Origin: an uncultured Oscillospiraceae bacterium
GTDB lineage: Bacteria > Bacillota > Clostridia > Oscillospirales > Oscillospiraceae
NCBI GenBank assembly: GCA_934572365.1
Contig: CAKTKX010000052.1
Span: forward strand, 1-8,195
DNA: 8,195 nucleotides
Direction: 5' to 3'
Of the stretch, positions 1-5,736 are shown one piece after another. Each line of letters starts with the position of its first letter. Positions within the stretch are counted from its first letter, which is position 1. The translations under genes were made by a program, and so were the position numbers. The notes beneath the pieces were generated by a model. That model saw only the letters and a list, made by a program, of their open reading frames with translations, was not told the DNA's origin and did no database searches.

Positions 1-354
1 AGCGAGATGGAGGAAAAGCTGGGGGCCATCCTGAGCAACCCCCAGATGATGCAGCAGATCATGTCCATGGCTCAGGTCATGAGTCCGCCGCCGGAACCGC
101 AGGGAAAGCCGGAACAGCCGCCGGAGCCTGCCCCTCCGGCGATTCCGGATTTTTCCGTCATGCAGAAGCTCGCCGGGGTGACCCGGCAGTCCGGCATTGA
201 CAAAAACCAGCAGGCGCTGCTGCGGGCGCTCTCCCCCTACATAAGCCGGGAGCGCTCCGCCAAGCTGGAAAAAGCCATGCGTGCGGCAAAAATGGCGCGG
301 CTTGCCTCGGCCTTTCTCAATGCCGGGGGCTTAGAAATGCTGACCGGGAGGTGA
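1..354 (+). CDS. Small helical protein of unknown function (5' end possibly cut)
   Basis: Unrecognised function. The reading frame is open to the left edge of the window and its first ATG is at 7 (115 residues from there). With only six bases upstream no ribosome binding site can be seen, so the true start may lie just outside. The N-terminus (EEKLGAILSNPQMMQQIMSM) is a methionine-rich amphipathic helix. A Pro/Glu-rich linker follows at about residues 27-48. The C-terminal half is helical and basic, with a core like ALLRALSPYISRERSAKLEKA and then an Ala-rich helix. There is no signal peptide or membrane segment. I recall similar small proteins next to a proline-rich partner in Clostridia, and that partner is present here. 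The stop codon lies inside the ribosome binding site of the next gene, so the two are probably co-translated. Confidence is high that it is a gene and nil for its function. Confidence 0.75.
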   Translation, partial: SEMEEKLGAILSNPQMMQQIMSMAQVMSPPPEPQGKPEQPPEPAPPAIPDFSVMQKLAGVTRQSGIDKNQQALLRALSPYISRERSAKLEKAMRAAKMARLASAFLNAGGLEMLTGR

Positions 355-360
355 CAAGGA

Positions 361-777
361 ATGTACAACCGCTATATTCCCCAGCCCGACGGCACCTATC
401 GCCGCCGACCGGCAGACGTCCCCCAGCCTGCCCCGCCGCCTCGGCCGGAACCCCCCAGACAGGAGCCGCCCCGCCGGAATCCCGATTTTTCTCCGCCGCC
501 GCAGCCACAGGGGAAGCCGCCCTGCTCAAAGACCCCGCCCTGTTCCAATCCGCGCAGACAGGAACGTCCCACTCCCCCGCCTCCGCCCCGGAGAAAACCA
601 CCGCAGCCGCCCCAGGATTCCTTTTTCGGTATCGGCAATTTCCTGCACCAGCTTCTGCCAAAGGACTTTTGCATGGAAGACCTGATGGTCGTGCTGCTGC
701 TTCTGCTCATGTCCGGCAACGGCGAGGACGACCAGAATTTTGCTCTGCTGACCCTTGGGCTGTATCTTTTTCTGTAG
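361..777 (+). CDS. Proline-rich protein with hydrophobic C-terminal tail, unknown function
   Basis: A 138-residue protein in three parts. It has a short tyrosine-containing N-terminus (MYNRYIPQPDGTYRRRP). A low-complexity Pro/Arg-rich stretch runs over about residues 18-85 with repeated PPP and RR units. The C-terminal part, about residues 86-138, has an FFGIGNFLHQLLP helix, then MEDLMVVLLLLLMSG, an acidic turn (GEDD) and a final hydrophobic run ending LGLYLFL. The tail could be a membrane or protein-docking helix pair. There is no signal peptide. The ribosome binding site GGAGG at 347-351, nine bases before ATG, overlaps the stop of the upstream gene and implies translational coupling. The C-terminal pattern of a leucine block, an acidic turn and a terminal leucine block resembles small clostridial proteins that I know only as hypothetical. 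A terminator directly follows. Function unknown. Confidence 0.78.
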   Translation: MYNRYIPQPDGTYRRRPADVPQPAPPPRPEPPRQEPPRRNPDFSPPPQPQGKPPCSKTPPCSNPRRQERPTPPPPPRRKPPQPPQDSFFGIGNFLHQLLPKDFCMEDLMVVLLLLLMSGNGEDDQNFALLTLGLYLFL

Positions 778-778
778 C

Positions 779-825
779 AAAATACGCCGGTTTGCATCGT
801 ACTGGATGAATCCGGCGTATTTTTT
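779..825 (+). terminator. Rho-independent terminator after the small-protein pair
   Basis: A 12-bp stem (AAAATACGCCGG at 779-790 with CCGGCGTATTTT at 812-823) encloses a 21-nt loop and runs into a T tract at 818-825. It starts two bases after the stop codon of the proline-rich gene. The loop is longer than usual but the stem is perfect. Confidence 0.8.
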
Positions 826-827
826 CG

Positions 828-856
828 TTGCGAAAGAGCGAATATTGTGGTAAAAT
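828..856 (+). promoter_or_regulatory. Sigma-A promoter of the CHAP gene
   Basis: The -35 box is TTGCGA (828-833), followed by a 17-bp spacer and a -10 box TAAAAT (851-856) preceded by TG (848-849), an extended -10 element. The expected start of transcription near 863 leaves a leader of about 24 bases before the GTG at 887. The -35 begins only three bases after the upstream terminator T tract. Confidence 0.7.
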
Positions 857-886
857 GGTGAACACGCTATTGCAGGAGGATTCGAC

Positions 887-1528
887 GTGATCACCGAAAA
901 GAAACAGAATTTAGGCACCATTCTCCCCATTTTGGTGCTTCTGCTGTTTGCTGCGGCCATTGCCGCTCACTACACGCTGGAGCCGTGGGGATTTTACCGG
1001 AAGGTTTCTGAGGGCGAAGCGGCGCTTCGGATGCAGGTCATTCAAACCGCCGAAGAATACCTCGGATACCAGGAATCGGACGGAAGCCATGAAGCCATCA
1101 TCGATCTGTACAACACCCACGAGCCGTTGGCGCAGAATTATACCGTGCAGTATACCGACAGCTGGTGTGCTACCTTCGTCAGCGCCGTTTCCATCCGCTG
1201 CGGCCTGACGGACATCATCCCCACGGAATGCAGCTGTGAGCGTCTCATCGGTCTGTTCGGAGAACTTGGCTGCTGGCAGGAGGACGACAACTACACGCCC
1301 CTTCCCGGTGACATCATCTTCTACGACTGGGACGAAAAGCGGCTCGGCGACTGCACCGGCTGGGCTGATCATGTGGGAATCGTGGTCGGGACAAAGTGGC
1401 CGTTCGTGAAGGTCATCGAGGGCAACCGGGACGATGCCGTCGCCTACCGCATCATTCCTCTGGGCGAAATTCACATCCGGGGCTATGGCCTTCCGGATTA
1501 TGCCGCAGCGGCAGAAAATACCCCGTAA
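887..1528 (+). CDS. Membrane-anchored CHAP-domain cell-wall amidase/endopeptidase
   Basis: A 213-residue protein. Residues 1-8 are short and charged, and 9-28 form one hydrophobic helix with no obvious lipobox or cleavage site, so it is probably an N-terminal membrane anchor with the rest outside the cell. The C-terminal two thirds carry CHAP signatures: the catalytic Cys in SWCATFVSA (C94), the catalytic His in ADHVGIV (H162), and VIEGN (E178, N180) completing a Cys-His-Glu/Asn site. PLPGDIIFYDW before the His is typical of the fold. CHAP enzymes cut amide or peptide bonds in peptidoglycan; which bond is cut here cannot be read. The start is GTG at 887, chosen because AGGAGG at 874-879 sits seven bases upstream. 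It has its own promoter and terminator, so it is monocistronic. Lacking a binding domain, it may act near the membrane in growth, division or sporulation (inference). Confidence 0.9.
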   Translation: MITEKKQNLGTILPILVLLLFAAAIAAHYTLEPWGFYRKVSEGEAALRMQVIQTAEEYLGYQESDGSHEAIIDLYNTHEPLAQNYTVQYTDSWCATFVSAVSIRCGLTDIIPTECSCERLIGLFGELGCWQEDDNYTPLPGDIIFYDWDEKRLGDCTGWADHVGIVVGTKWPFVKVIEGNRDDAVAYRIIPLGEIHIRGYGLPDYAAAAENTP

Positions 1529-1546
1529 GCGTTGGCTTACGGGGTA
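1519..1546. terminator. Bidirectional terminator between CHAP gene and the trpS operon
   Basis: A perfect 12-bp stem (1519-1530 with 1535-1546) has a four-base loop GTTG. The + strand exit is AACTTTATT. On the - strand the stem exits into TTTTC, so the hairpin serves both convergent units. The CHAP stop codon TAA (1526-1528) lies inside the left arm. Confidence 0.8.
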
Positions 1547-1550
1547 AACT

Positions 1551-1823
1551 TTATTCCTCTTCGTCGAGGATTTTCTTCAATAGCTTTCTCTGCTTGCGCA
1601 GCTCCTGCACCAGGGGCAGCATTCCGGTGAGATTGATGATCAGAACGAACACGATCAGGCCAATGACCCAGCCCTCCATTCCCGTACCGACCAGAATAAA
1701 AATCAGTAGTGCCGTCACAAACAGCCGCATCAAAACGGCCTTTCCCACCGTGCGGATGGCCTTGCGGCACTGATCCTCCCGGTCGTAGATGTCCGGTTCC
1801 GGGGTCAATTTCTCGTCAGCCAT
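1551..1823 (-). CDS. Small two-helix membrane protein of unknown function
   Basis: A 90-residue protein. A charged N-terminal part (about 1-30, rich in Asp/Glu then Arg/Lys) is followed by two hydrophobic segments at about 31-49 (MRLFVTALLIFILVGTGM) and 53-72 (WVIGLIVFVLIINLTGMLPL), then a strongly charged tail (ELRKQRKLLKKILDEEE). The positive-inside rule suggests a hairpin with both ends in the cytoplasm. I recognise no family. Its ATG overlaps the trpS stop codon by one base (TAATG on the - strand), so it is expressed with trpS and probably by translational coupling or reinitiation. No separate promoter is visible. A role in tryptophan charging is not implied, since the linkage may be only positional. 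Confidence 0.75.
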   Translation of the reverse strand: MADEKLTPEPDIYDREDQCRKAIRTVGKAVLMRLFVTALLIFILVGTGMEGWVIGLIVFVLIINLTGMLPLVQELRKQRKLLKKILDEEE

Positions 1824-2851
1824 TACCTTGCCACAAAGCCCACTTTCTTGTAGACCTTCCGCAGGGTCTTCTCCGCCACATAGCCCGCCTTCTCGGCGCC
1901 GGCCTTGTAGACGCCTTCCAGATAGCCCTTGTCCTTCATCAGGCGGGTGGCCTCCTCCCGAATGGGACGCAGGGTCTCTACCACCGCTTCGCCTACGGCG
2001 GGCTTGAACTTGCCGTAGCCGCAGCCTGCAAATTCCGTCTCGATCTGATCATAAGTCTTGCCGGTGACGGCGGAGTAAATAGCCATGAGGTTGGCCACAC
2101 CCGGCTTATTCTCCCGGTCGAAGCGGACACAGTTCTCCGTGTCGGAGTCGGTGATGGCGCGCTTGAACTGGCGCATGATGGTCTCGGGGGTATCCATCAG
2201 CAGGACACGACCGGTGTCCTCGTTCTCGGACTTGGACATCTTGGCGGTGGGATTGGTCAGGCTCATGATCCGCGCGCCGACCTTGGGAACAAAGGGTTCC
2301 GGCAGCTTGAACACATCGCCGTAAATGCCGTTGAACCGGCGGGCGATGGTGTGGCACAGCTCCACGTGCTGCTTCTGATCCTCCCCCACAGGCACCAGAT
2401 CGGGCTGATACAGCAGAATGTCCGCCGCCATCAGCGCGGGATAGGTGAACAGGCCGCCGTTGATATTGTCCGCATTCTTGGCGGACTTGTCCTTGAACTG
2501 GGTCATGCGGCTCAGCTCGCCGAACATGGAATAGCAGTCCAGCACCCAGCCCAGCTCCGCATGCTGGTGGACATGGCTCTGGATGAACAGGGTGTTCTTC
2601 TCCGGGTCAAGGCCGCAGGCGATGTACTGCGCCAACTGCTCCAGCGTCCGTCTGCGCAGGTCAGCGGGATTCTGGCGCACGGTGATGGCATGAAGGTCAG
2701 CCATGAAGTAGAAACAGTCATAGTCGTTGGCGCGTTCCGCCCAGTTTTTTACCGCTCCCAGGTAAGAACCCAGGGTCAGATCTCCGGAGGGCTTGATGCC
2801 GGAGAGCATTCTCTTTTTCGGTGCGGCAGTTTCGGTAATAACCTCGCTCAT
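1823..2851 (-). CDS. trpS: Tryptophan--tRNA ligase (TrpRS)
   Basis: A class Ic aminoacyl-tRNA synthetase that attaches tryptophan to tRNA-Trp using ATP, in the cytosol. From the ATG at 2851 it is 342 residues, near the usual 330-340. The ATP-site signature lies in KPSGDLTLGSYLGA, with TLGS at residues 26-29 as the HIGH equivalent (Ser in place of the commoner Asn). The second signature is an exact KMSKS at 204-208 in TNPTAKMSKSEN. GEDQKQHVEL and YPALMAADILLY are typical TrpRS core segments. A GTG at 2860 would add three residues, but the only purine-rich site (AAGGA on the - strand) lies two bases from that GTG and eleven from the ATG, so I prefer 2851. First gene of a two-gene operon. The predicted leader is about 30 nt, too short for a T-box. 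Confidence 0.96.
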   Translation of the reverse strand: MSEVITETAAPKKRMLSGIKPSGDLTLGSYLGAVKNWAERANDYDCFYFMADLHAITVRQNPADLRRRTLEQLAQYIACGLDPEKNTLFIQSHVHQHAELGWVLDCYSMFGELSRMTQFKDKSAKNADNINGGLFTYPALMAADILLYQPDLVPVGEDQKQHVELCHTIARRFNGIYGDVFKLPEPFVPKVGARIMSLTNPTAKMSKSENEDTGRVLLMDTPETIMRQFKRAITDSDTENCVRFDRENKPGVANLMAIYSAVTGKTYDQIETEFAGCGYGKFKPAVGEAVVETLRPIREEATRLMKDKGYLEGVYKAGAEKAGYVAEKTLRKVYKKVGFVAR

Positions 2852-2886
2852 GGTCGTCACATTCCTTTTTTCAAATCTATAGCGCT

Positions 2887-2915
2887 ATTCTAGCACAGCC
2901 CGAGAGGTTCCGCAA
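2887..2915 (-). promoter_or_regulatory. Sigma-A promoter of trpS
   Basis: Read on the - strand, the -35 box is TTGCGG (2910-2915), followed by a 17-bp spacer and a -10 box TAGAAT (2887-2892) preceded by TGC, an extended -10. Predicted transcription starts near 2880. Confidence 0.75.
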
Positions 2916-2952
2916 GGGGTATTTTACCCAAGAGGAAAGCAATTGTGTCTAC

Positions 2953-2981
2953 TTGATTTCTCCCCTGCCCTATGCTATACT
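2953..2981 (+). promoter_or_regulatory. Sigma-A promoter of gltX
   Basis: The -35 box is TTGATT (2953-2958), followed by a 17-bp spacer and TATACT (2976-2981) preceded by TGC, an extended -10. Predicted transcription starts near 2988, ten bases before the leader hairpin. It is divergent from the trpS promoter, with 37 bp between the two -35 boxes. Confidence 0.75.
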
Positions 2982-2997
2982 TTGTCCTAGAAAACAA

Positions 2998-3160
2998 GGG
3001 AAGCTCTGATGAAATCGGCGAGAGCTGGCGGCGAAAGATTTTGGCTCAGCCGAAAGTTCTGAAAGCGGAGGAATACTGTATGTATTTCCCGCTTTCAGAA
3101 CTGCACGGATGGGGCAAAAGATTCGCCGTCCAGCCGAAGACGATTTCATTAGAGTTTCCC
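2998..3160 (+). promoter_or_regulatory. Long rod-like structured leader RNA of gltX
   Basis: Nearly the whole predicted gltX 5' leader folds back on itself. From the base inward: 20 bp pairing 2998-3017 with 3141-3160 (two G.U); a 6x6 internal loop (3018-3023 / 3135-3140); 12 bp pairing 3024-3035 with 3122-3134 (T3129 bulged); 5 bp (3039-3043 / 3115-3119); 4 bp (3045-3048 / 3110-3113); 3 bp (3050-3052 / 3106-3108); 14 perfect bp (3055-3068 / 3089-3102); 7 bp (3070-3076 / 3082-3088, A3069 bulged); and a five-base loop TGTAT. That is about 65 pairs. No T tract follows, so it is not a terminator. The ribosome binding site (AAGAGG, 3167-3172) lies seven bases past the helix. The T-box AGGGTGGNACC core is absent. 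It may be a regulatory or stabilising RNA, or a small inverted-repeat element that landed in the leader. I do not recognise a named family. Confidence 0.7.
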
Positions 3161-3181
3161 AACGAAAAGAGGTAGTTAACT

Positions 3182-4825
3182 ATGGATTATCAGGCGCTTG
3201 CCGAATTGCTTTTTCCCGACGTGACCGAAACGCCCGAGCAGCTGGAAGCCCGGTTCCCCCAGCGCGATCTTCCCGAGGGCGCAGTGGTTTCCCGGATGGC
3301 TCCCTCCCCTACCGGGTTTGTCCACCTGGGCAATCTGGTGCAGGGTACGATTTCCGAACGGATGACCCATCAGTCCGGCGGCGTGCTGTACCTCCGTGTG
3401 GAGGATACCGATGCCAAGCGGGAGATTCCCGGTGCCGTGGAGGTACTGATCAACACCCTGAAATTCTACAACATCAACTTTGACGAGGGTGCCACCGTAG
3501 ACGGCGACGACGGCGCTTACGGCCCCTACCGTCAGCGTCAGAGAGCCGCGATCTACCACGTTTACGCCAAGAAGCTGGTGTCCGAGGGCAAAGCCTACCC
3601 CTGCTTCTGCACGGAGGATGAGCTGTCCGCCCTCCGGGAAAAACAGGAAGCGAACAAGGAGACCACCGGCTACTACGGCAAATACGCCGTCTGGCGCGAC
3701 CGTCCCATGGAGGACATCCAAGCACAGCTGGCCGCCGGAAATCCCTGGGTTCTGCGGTTCCGTTCCGAGGGCAGCATTGACCGCCAGTTCAAATTCGACG
3801 ACCTGGTAAAGGGCAAGCTGACCATCACGGAGAACAACGTCGACCATGTGCTTCTCAAATCCGACGGCATCCCCACCTATCACTTTGCCCACGCCGTGGA
3901 CGACCACCTCATGCGCACCACCCATGTCGTCCGGGGCGACGAATGGCTGCCCAGCCTGCCCTTCCACATTCAGCTGTTCCAGGCGCTGGGCTTCAAGCTG
4001 CCCAAGTACGTCCACATTGGACCCTTGATGAAGATGGACGGCAGCTCCAAGCGCAAGCTGTCCAAGCGCAAAGATCCGGAGCTGGCGCTGACCTACTATA
4101 AGGCCGAGGGCTTCCCCATCCCCTCCGTGCGGGAATATATCATGACCGTGCTGAACTCCAATTTTGAGGATTGGCGGCGGGCGAACCCCGATGCGGACAT
4201 TGAATCCTTCAAGTTCAGCCCCAAGAAGCTGAACCCCGCCGGCAGCCTGTTCGATTACGCCAAGCTGGTGGACGTGTCGAAAAACGTCATTTCCCGCATG
4301 AGCGCGGAGGACGTGTACACCCAGCTGCTGGAGTGGGCGAAGGAGTTCGACACCGACTTTGCTGCCAAGCTGGAAGCCGACCCGGACTACGCGAAGCGGA
4401 TTCTCGCCATCGGCCGGGGCGGCAAGAAGCCGAGAAAAGACCTGGCCGTCTGGAAGGACGCCAAGCCCTACATGGGATTTTTCTACGACGACTATCTGGA
4501 AGCGCCCGTCTGGGACGAAACATTCTCCAAGACCGTCATCCGCGACGTACTGGAGCGCTTCCTGAACGTCTACGACTTTGCTGACGACTCCGCCGCATGG
4601 TTTGCTAAGGTCAAGGAGATCACCGAGGCCATCGGCTTCACCACGGACATGAAAGCCTACAAGGCTGACCCCGCCGCCTTCCCCGGTACTGTTGCCGACG
4701 TTTCCACCTTCCTGCGGCAGGCCGTCACCGGGAAGACCGACAGCCCCGACCTGTACACCATCATGCAGATTCTGGGCTACGACCGCACCGTGGCGCGTAT
4801 CCGCGACTGCATTTCCCGGCTTTGA
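3182..4825 (+). CDS. gltX: Glutamate--tRNA ligase (GluRS), long form
   Basis: A class Ib synthetase that charges tRNA with glutamate using ATP. It may also charge tRNA-Gln if the organism uses GatCAB amidation, which cannot be decided here. It is 547 residues, longer than the ~470-490 of E. coli-type enzymes but matching a long form I know from Clostridia. The first signature is in MAPSPTGFVHLGNL (HLGN at 48-51). RVEDTDAKRE is the conserved Glu/ATP pocket strand. AYPCFCTEDEL (C141, C143) belongs to the connecting region. The second signature is KLSKRK (292-297), the KMSKS equivalent. The remaining 250 residues form the stem-contact and helical anticodon-binding parts. ATG at 3182 follows AAGAGG (3167-3172) with nine bases between. 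It is monocistronic, with its own promoter, structured leader and terminator. Confidence 0.97.
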   Translation: MDYQALAELLFPDVTETPEQLEARFPQRDLPEGAVVSRMAPSPTGFVHLGNLVQGTISERMTHQSGGVLYLRVEDTDAKREIPGAVEVLINTLKFYNINFDEGATVDGDDGAYGPYRQRQRAAIYHVYAKKLVSEGKAYPCFCTEDELSALREKQEANKETTGYYGKYAVWRDRPMEDIQAQLAAGNPWVLRFRSEGSIDRQFKFDDLVKGKLTITENNVDHVLLKSDGIPTYHFAHAVDDHLMRTTHVVRGDEWLPSLPFHIQLFQALGFKLPKYVHIGPLMKMDGSSKRKLSKRKDPELALTYYKAEGFPIPSVREYIMTVLNSNFEDWRRANPDADIESFKFSPKKLNPAGSLFDYAKLVDVSKNVISRMSAEDVYTQLLEWAKEFDTDFAAKLEADPDYAKRILAIGRGGKKPRKDLAVWKDAKPYMGFFYDDYLEAPVWDETFSKTVIRDVLERFLNVYDFADDSAAWFAKVKEITEAIGFTTDMKAYKADPAAFPGTVADVSTFLRQAVTGKTDSPDLYTIMQILGYDRTVARIRDCISRL

Positions 4826-4832
4826 TAATCAG

Positions 4833-4870
4833 AACTTCCCGGCGTCAATTCGACGCCGGGAAGTTTTATT
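4833..4870. terminator. Strong terminator after gltX
   Basis: A perfect 14-bp stem (AACTTCCCGGCGTC 4833-4846 with 4852-4865) has a five-base loop and exits into TTTTATT on the + strand. It also lies directly after the stop codon of the convergent HD gene, so it may stop - strand transcription as well, but the - strand T tract is poor. Confidence 0.85.
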
Positions 4871-5525
4871 ATACCAACAGCTGGCCGTTGATTACCAGAT
4901 GGAAGGTCAGTCCCAGCGCCTGCGCCGCTTTCTGGCACAGAAGCATCCGCTTCATGAAAATTTCCAGATATTCCATCACGGAGCCAAGCTCCGTATCCAC
5001 CGTCAGGATCAGACGGATGCTGGTGTGCTGCTCGTCAAATTCCAGATGGCAGTCCGTCACGGAGTAGTTCACCCGGTCATGGATGTCCAGTGCCACGGTG
5101 GCCTTGTCCCGCACTCTGGAACGGCGGACGTCGGATTTGTCCGCCAGAATCAGTGCCGCCGCAAAGGCGCTCACCGGCTGGCCGGTACCTTCGTCGTGGT
5201 TGCCGATGGCCGTAACAATGGCGGCGATCTCCTCCGGCGGAAAATTCATTCTGTCGAGGATCCGGAACGCCATCACCGCGCCGCTCTGGCTGTGATCCAC
5301 TCGGTTCACCACGTTGCCAATGTCATGGAGATATCCGGCAATTTTCACCAACTCCACGGTTCTGTCCGGATAGCCCAGCGTTTCCAGGATCCAGCCCGCC
5401 GTCTCGGCGACCCGAGTCACGTGCTGGAAGCTGTGTTCCGTAAAGCCAAGGGCTTTCAGCGACGCGTCCGCCTGGTCGATGTACACCCTGACCGCTTCAT
5501 CCTGCTTGATCTGTTCGTAAGTCAT
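4869..5525 (-). CDS. HD-domain metal-dependent phosphohydrolase
   Basis: A 218-residue cytosolic protein of the HD superfamily, whose members hydrolyse phosphate esters of nucleotides using bound metal. The ligands are visible in order: H35 (EHSFQHVTRVAE), H67-D68 (AGYLHDIGN), H78 (VDHSQSG), H110 (IGNHDEG) and D129 (LADKSDV). Residues from about 140 on form a second part rich in beta-strand sequence (TDCHLEFDEQHTSIRLILTVD) that may be a regulatory domain. The substrate cannot be read; no RelA/SpoT or cyclic-di-GMP HD-GYP signature is present. The start is ATG at 5525, with AGGAGG at 5532-5537 six bases upstream. An in-frame ATG at 5573 would add 16 residues and has a weaker site (GAGG); those residues run through a palindrome and look non-conserved. 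It is convergent with gltX and divergent from the pullulanase. Confidence 0.88.
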   Translation of the reverse strand: MTYEQIKQDEAVRVYIDQADASLKALGFTEHSFQHVTRVAETAGWILETLGYPDRTVELVKIAGYLHDIGNVVNRVDHSQSGAVMAFRILDRMNFPPEEIAAIVTAIGNHDEGTGQPVSAFAAALILADKSDVRRSRVRDKATVALDIHDRVNYSVTDCHLEFDEQHTSIRLILTVDTELGSVMEYLEIFMKRMLLCQKAAQALGLTFHLVINGQLLV

Positions 5526-5539
5526 GTTTTTCCTCCTGT

Positions 5540-5558
5540 GGTATCCCGCCGGGATACC
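5540..5558. promoter_or_regulatory. 19-nt perfect inverted repeat, possible operator before the HD gene
   Basis: GGTATCCCG and CGGGATACC flank one central base. The repeat lies three bases upstream of the AGGAGG of the HD gene, inside its predicted leader. It could be a repressor operator or an RNA hairpin near the ribosome binding site. No T tract follows on either strand. Confidence 0.5.
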
Positions 5559-5597
5559 TTCTTTCTTTATCATCTCTGTTTCCTCTTTACTTTATCC

Positions 5598-5624
5598 AAT
5601 CTATGTAAAATTTGTTACCGTCAA
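5598..5624 (-). promoter_or_regulatory. Possible promoter of the HD gene
   Basis: On the - strand, TTGACG (5619-5624) makes a good -35 box. The best -10 is TAGATT (5598-5603) at a spacing of only 15 bp, so the assignment is weak. No better pair is visible in the A/T-rich stretch 5559-5645. Confidence 0.35.
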
Positions 5625-5645
5625 ATTGTAAAGCTTCTTTACAAT
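5625..5645. promoter_or_regulatory. Inverted repeat between divergent promoters, possible regulator site
   Basis: Perfect 9-bp arms ATTGTAAAG and CTTTACAAT are separated by CTT. The site touches the candidate HD-gene -35 and ends 12 bp before the pullulanase -35, a position suited to an activator or shared operator. No regulator gene lies in the window. The A/T-rich arms do not match a named operator that I can assign with confidence. Confidence 0.5.
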
Positions 5646-5657
5646 CGCCCCTTTTTC

Positions 5658-5686
5658 TTTACTTCATCCGCAGTCTGTGCTATACT
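5658..5686 (+). promoter_or_regulatory. Sigma-A promoter of the pullulanase-Nudix gene
   Basis: The -35 box is TTTACT (5658-5663), followed by a 17-bp spacer and TATACT (5681-5686) preceded by TGC. Transcription is expected near 5693, giving a leader of about 44 bases before ATG 5737. The ribosome binding site AAGGAG is at 5720-5725. Confidence 0.7.
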
Positions 5687-5736
5687 TCAGGTAACGATTT
5701 CCGGTTTTCCGGTCAAAATAAGGAGCATCCGCCGCT

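Noticed and set aside
1709..2893. Long + strand frame (394 codons) opposite trpS
   Set aside because: It lies antisense to a clear TrpRS, gives a composition-driven His/Leu/Gly-rich translation without motifs, and has no ribosome binding site. It is a GC-bias shadow.
2917..2929. GGGTA-TTT-TACCC inverted repeat between the trpS and gltX promoters
   Set aside because: Five-base arms are too short to support an operator call, although the position next to the trpS -35 is suggestive.
2998..3160. 6S RNA, because of the rod-like shape
   Set aside because: There is no large central open bubble and no terminator, and a ribosome binding site and gltX follow at once.
2972..3175. 67-codon frame in the gltX leader
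   Set aside because: Its ATG overlaps the -10 box, so it would not be in the transcript. The sequence is better explained by the RNA fold.
2981..3181. T-box riboswitch upstream of gltX
   Set aside because: I find neither the AGGGTGG core nor a terminator/antiterminator pair; the leader is one long hairpin.
3176..4015. - strand frame of 279 codons opposite gltX
   Set aside because: Antisense shadow of a confident GluRS, with no motif or start signal.
5526..5573. Upstream start (5573) for the HD protein
   Set aside because: It has a weaker ribosome binding site than 5525, and the added residues would be coded by the palindrome region.
5701..5712. CCGG-TTTT-CCGG in the pullulanase leader
   Set aside because: A four-base stem that can equally be read as a short direct repeat; nothing indicates function.
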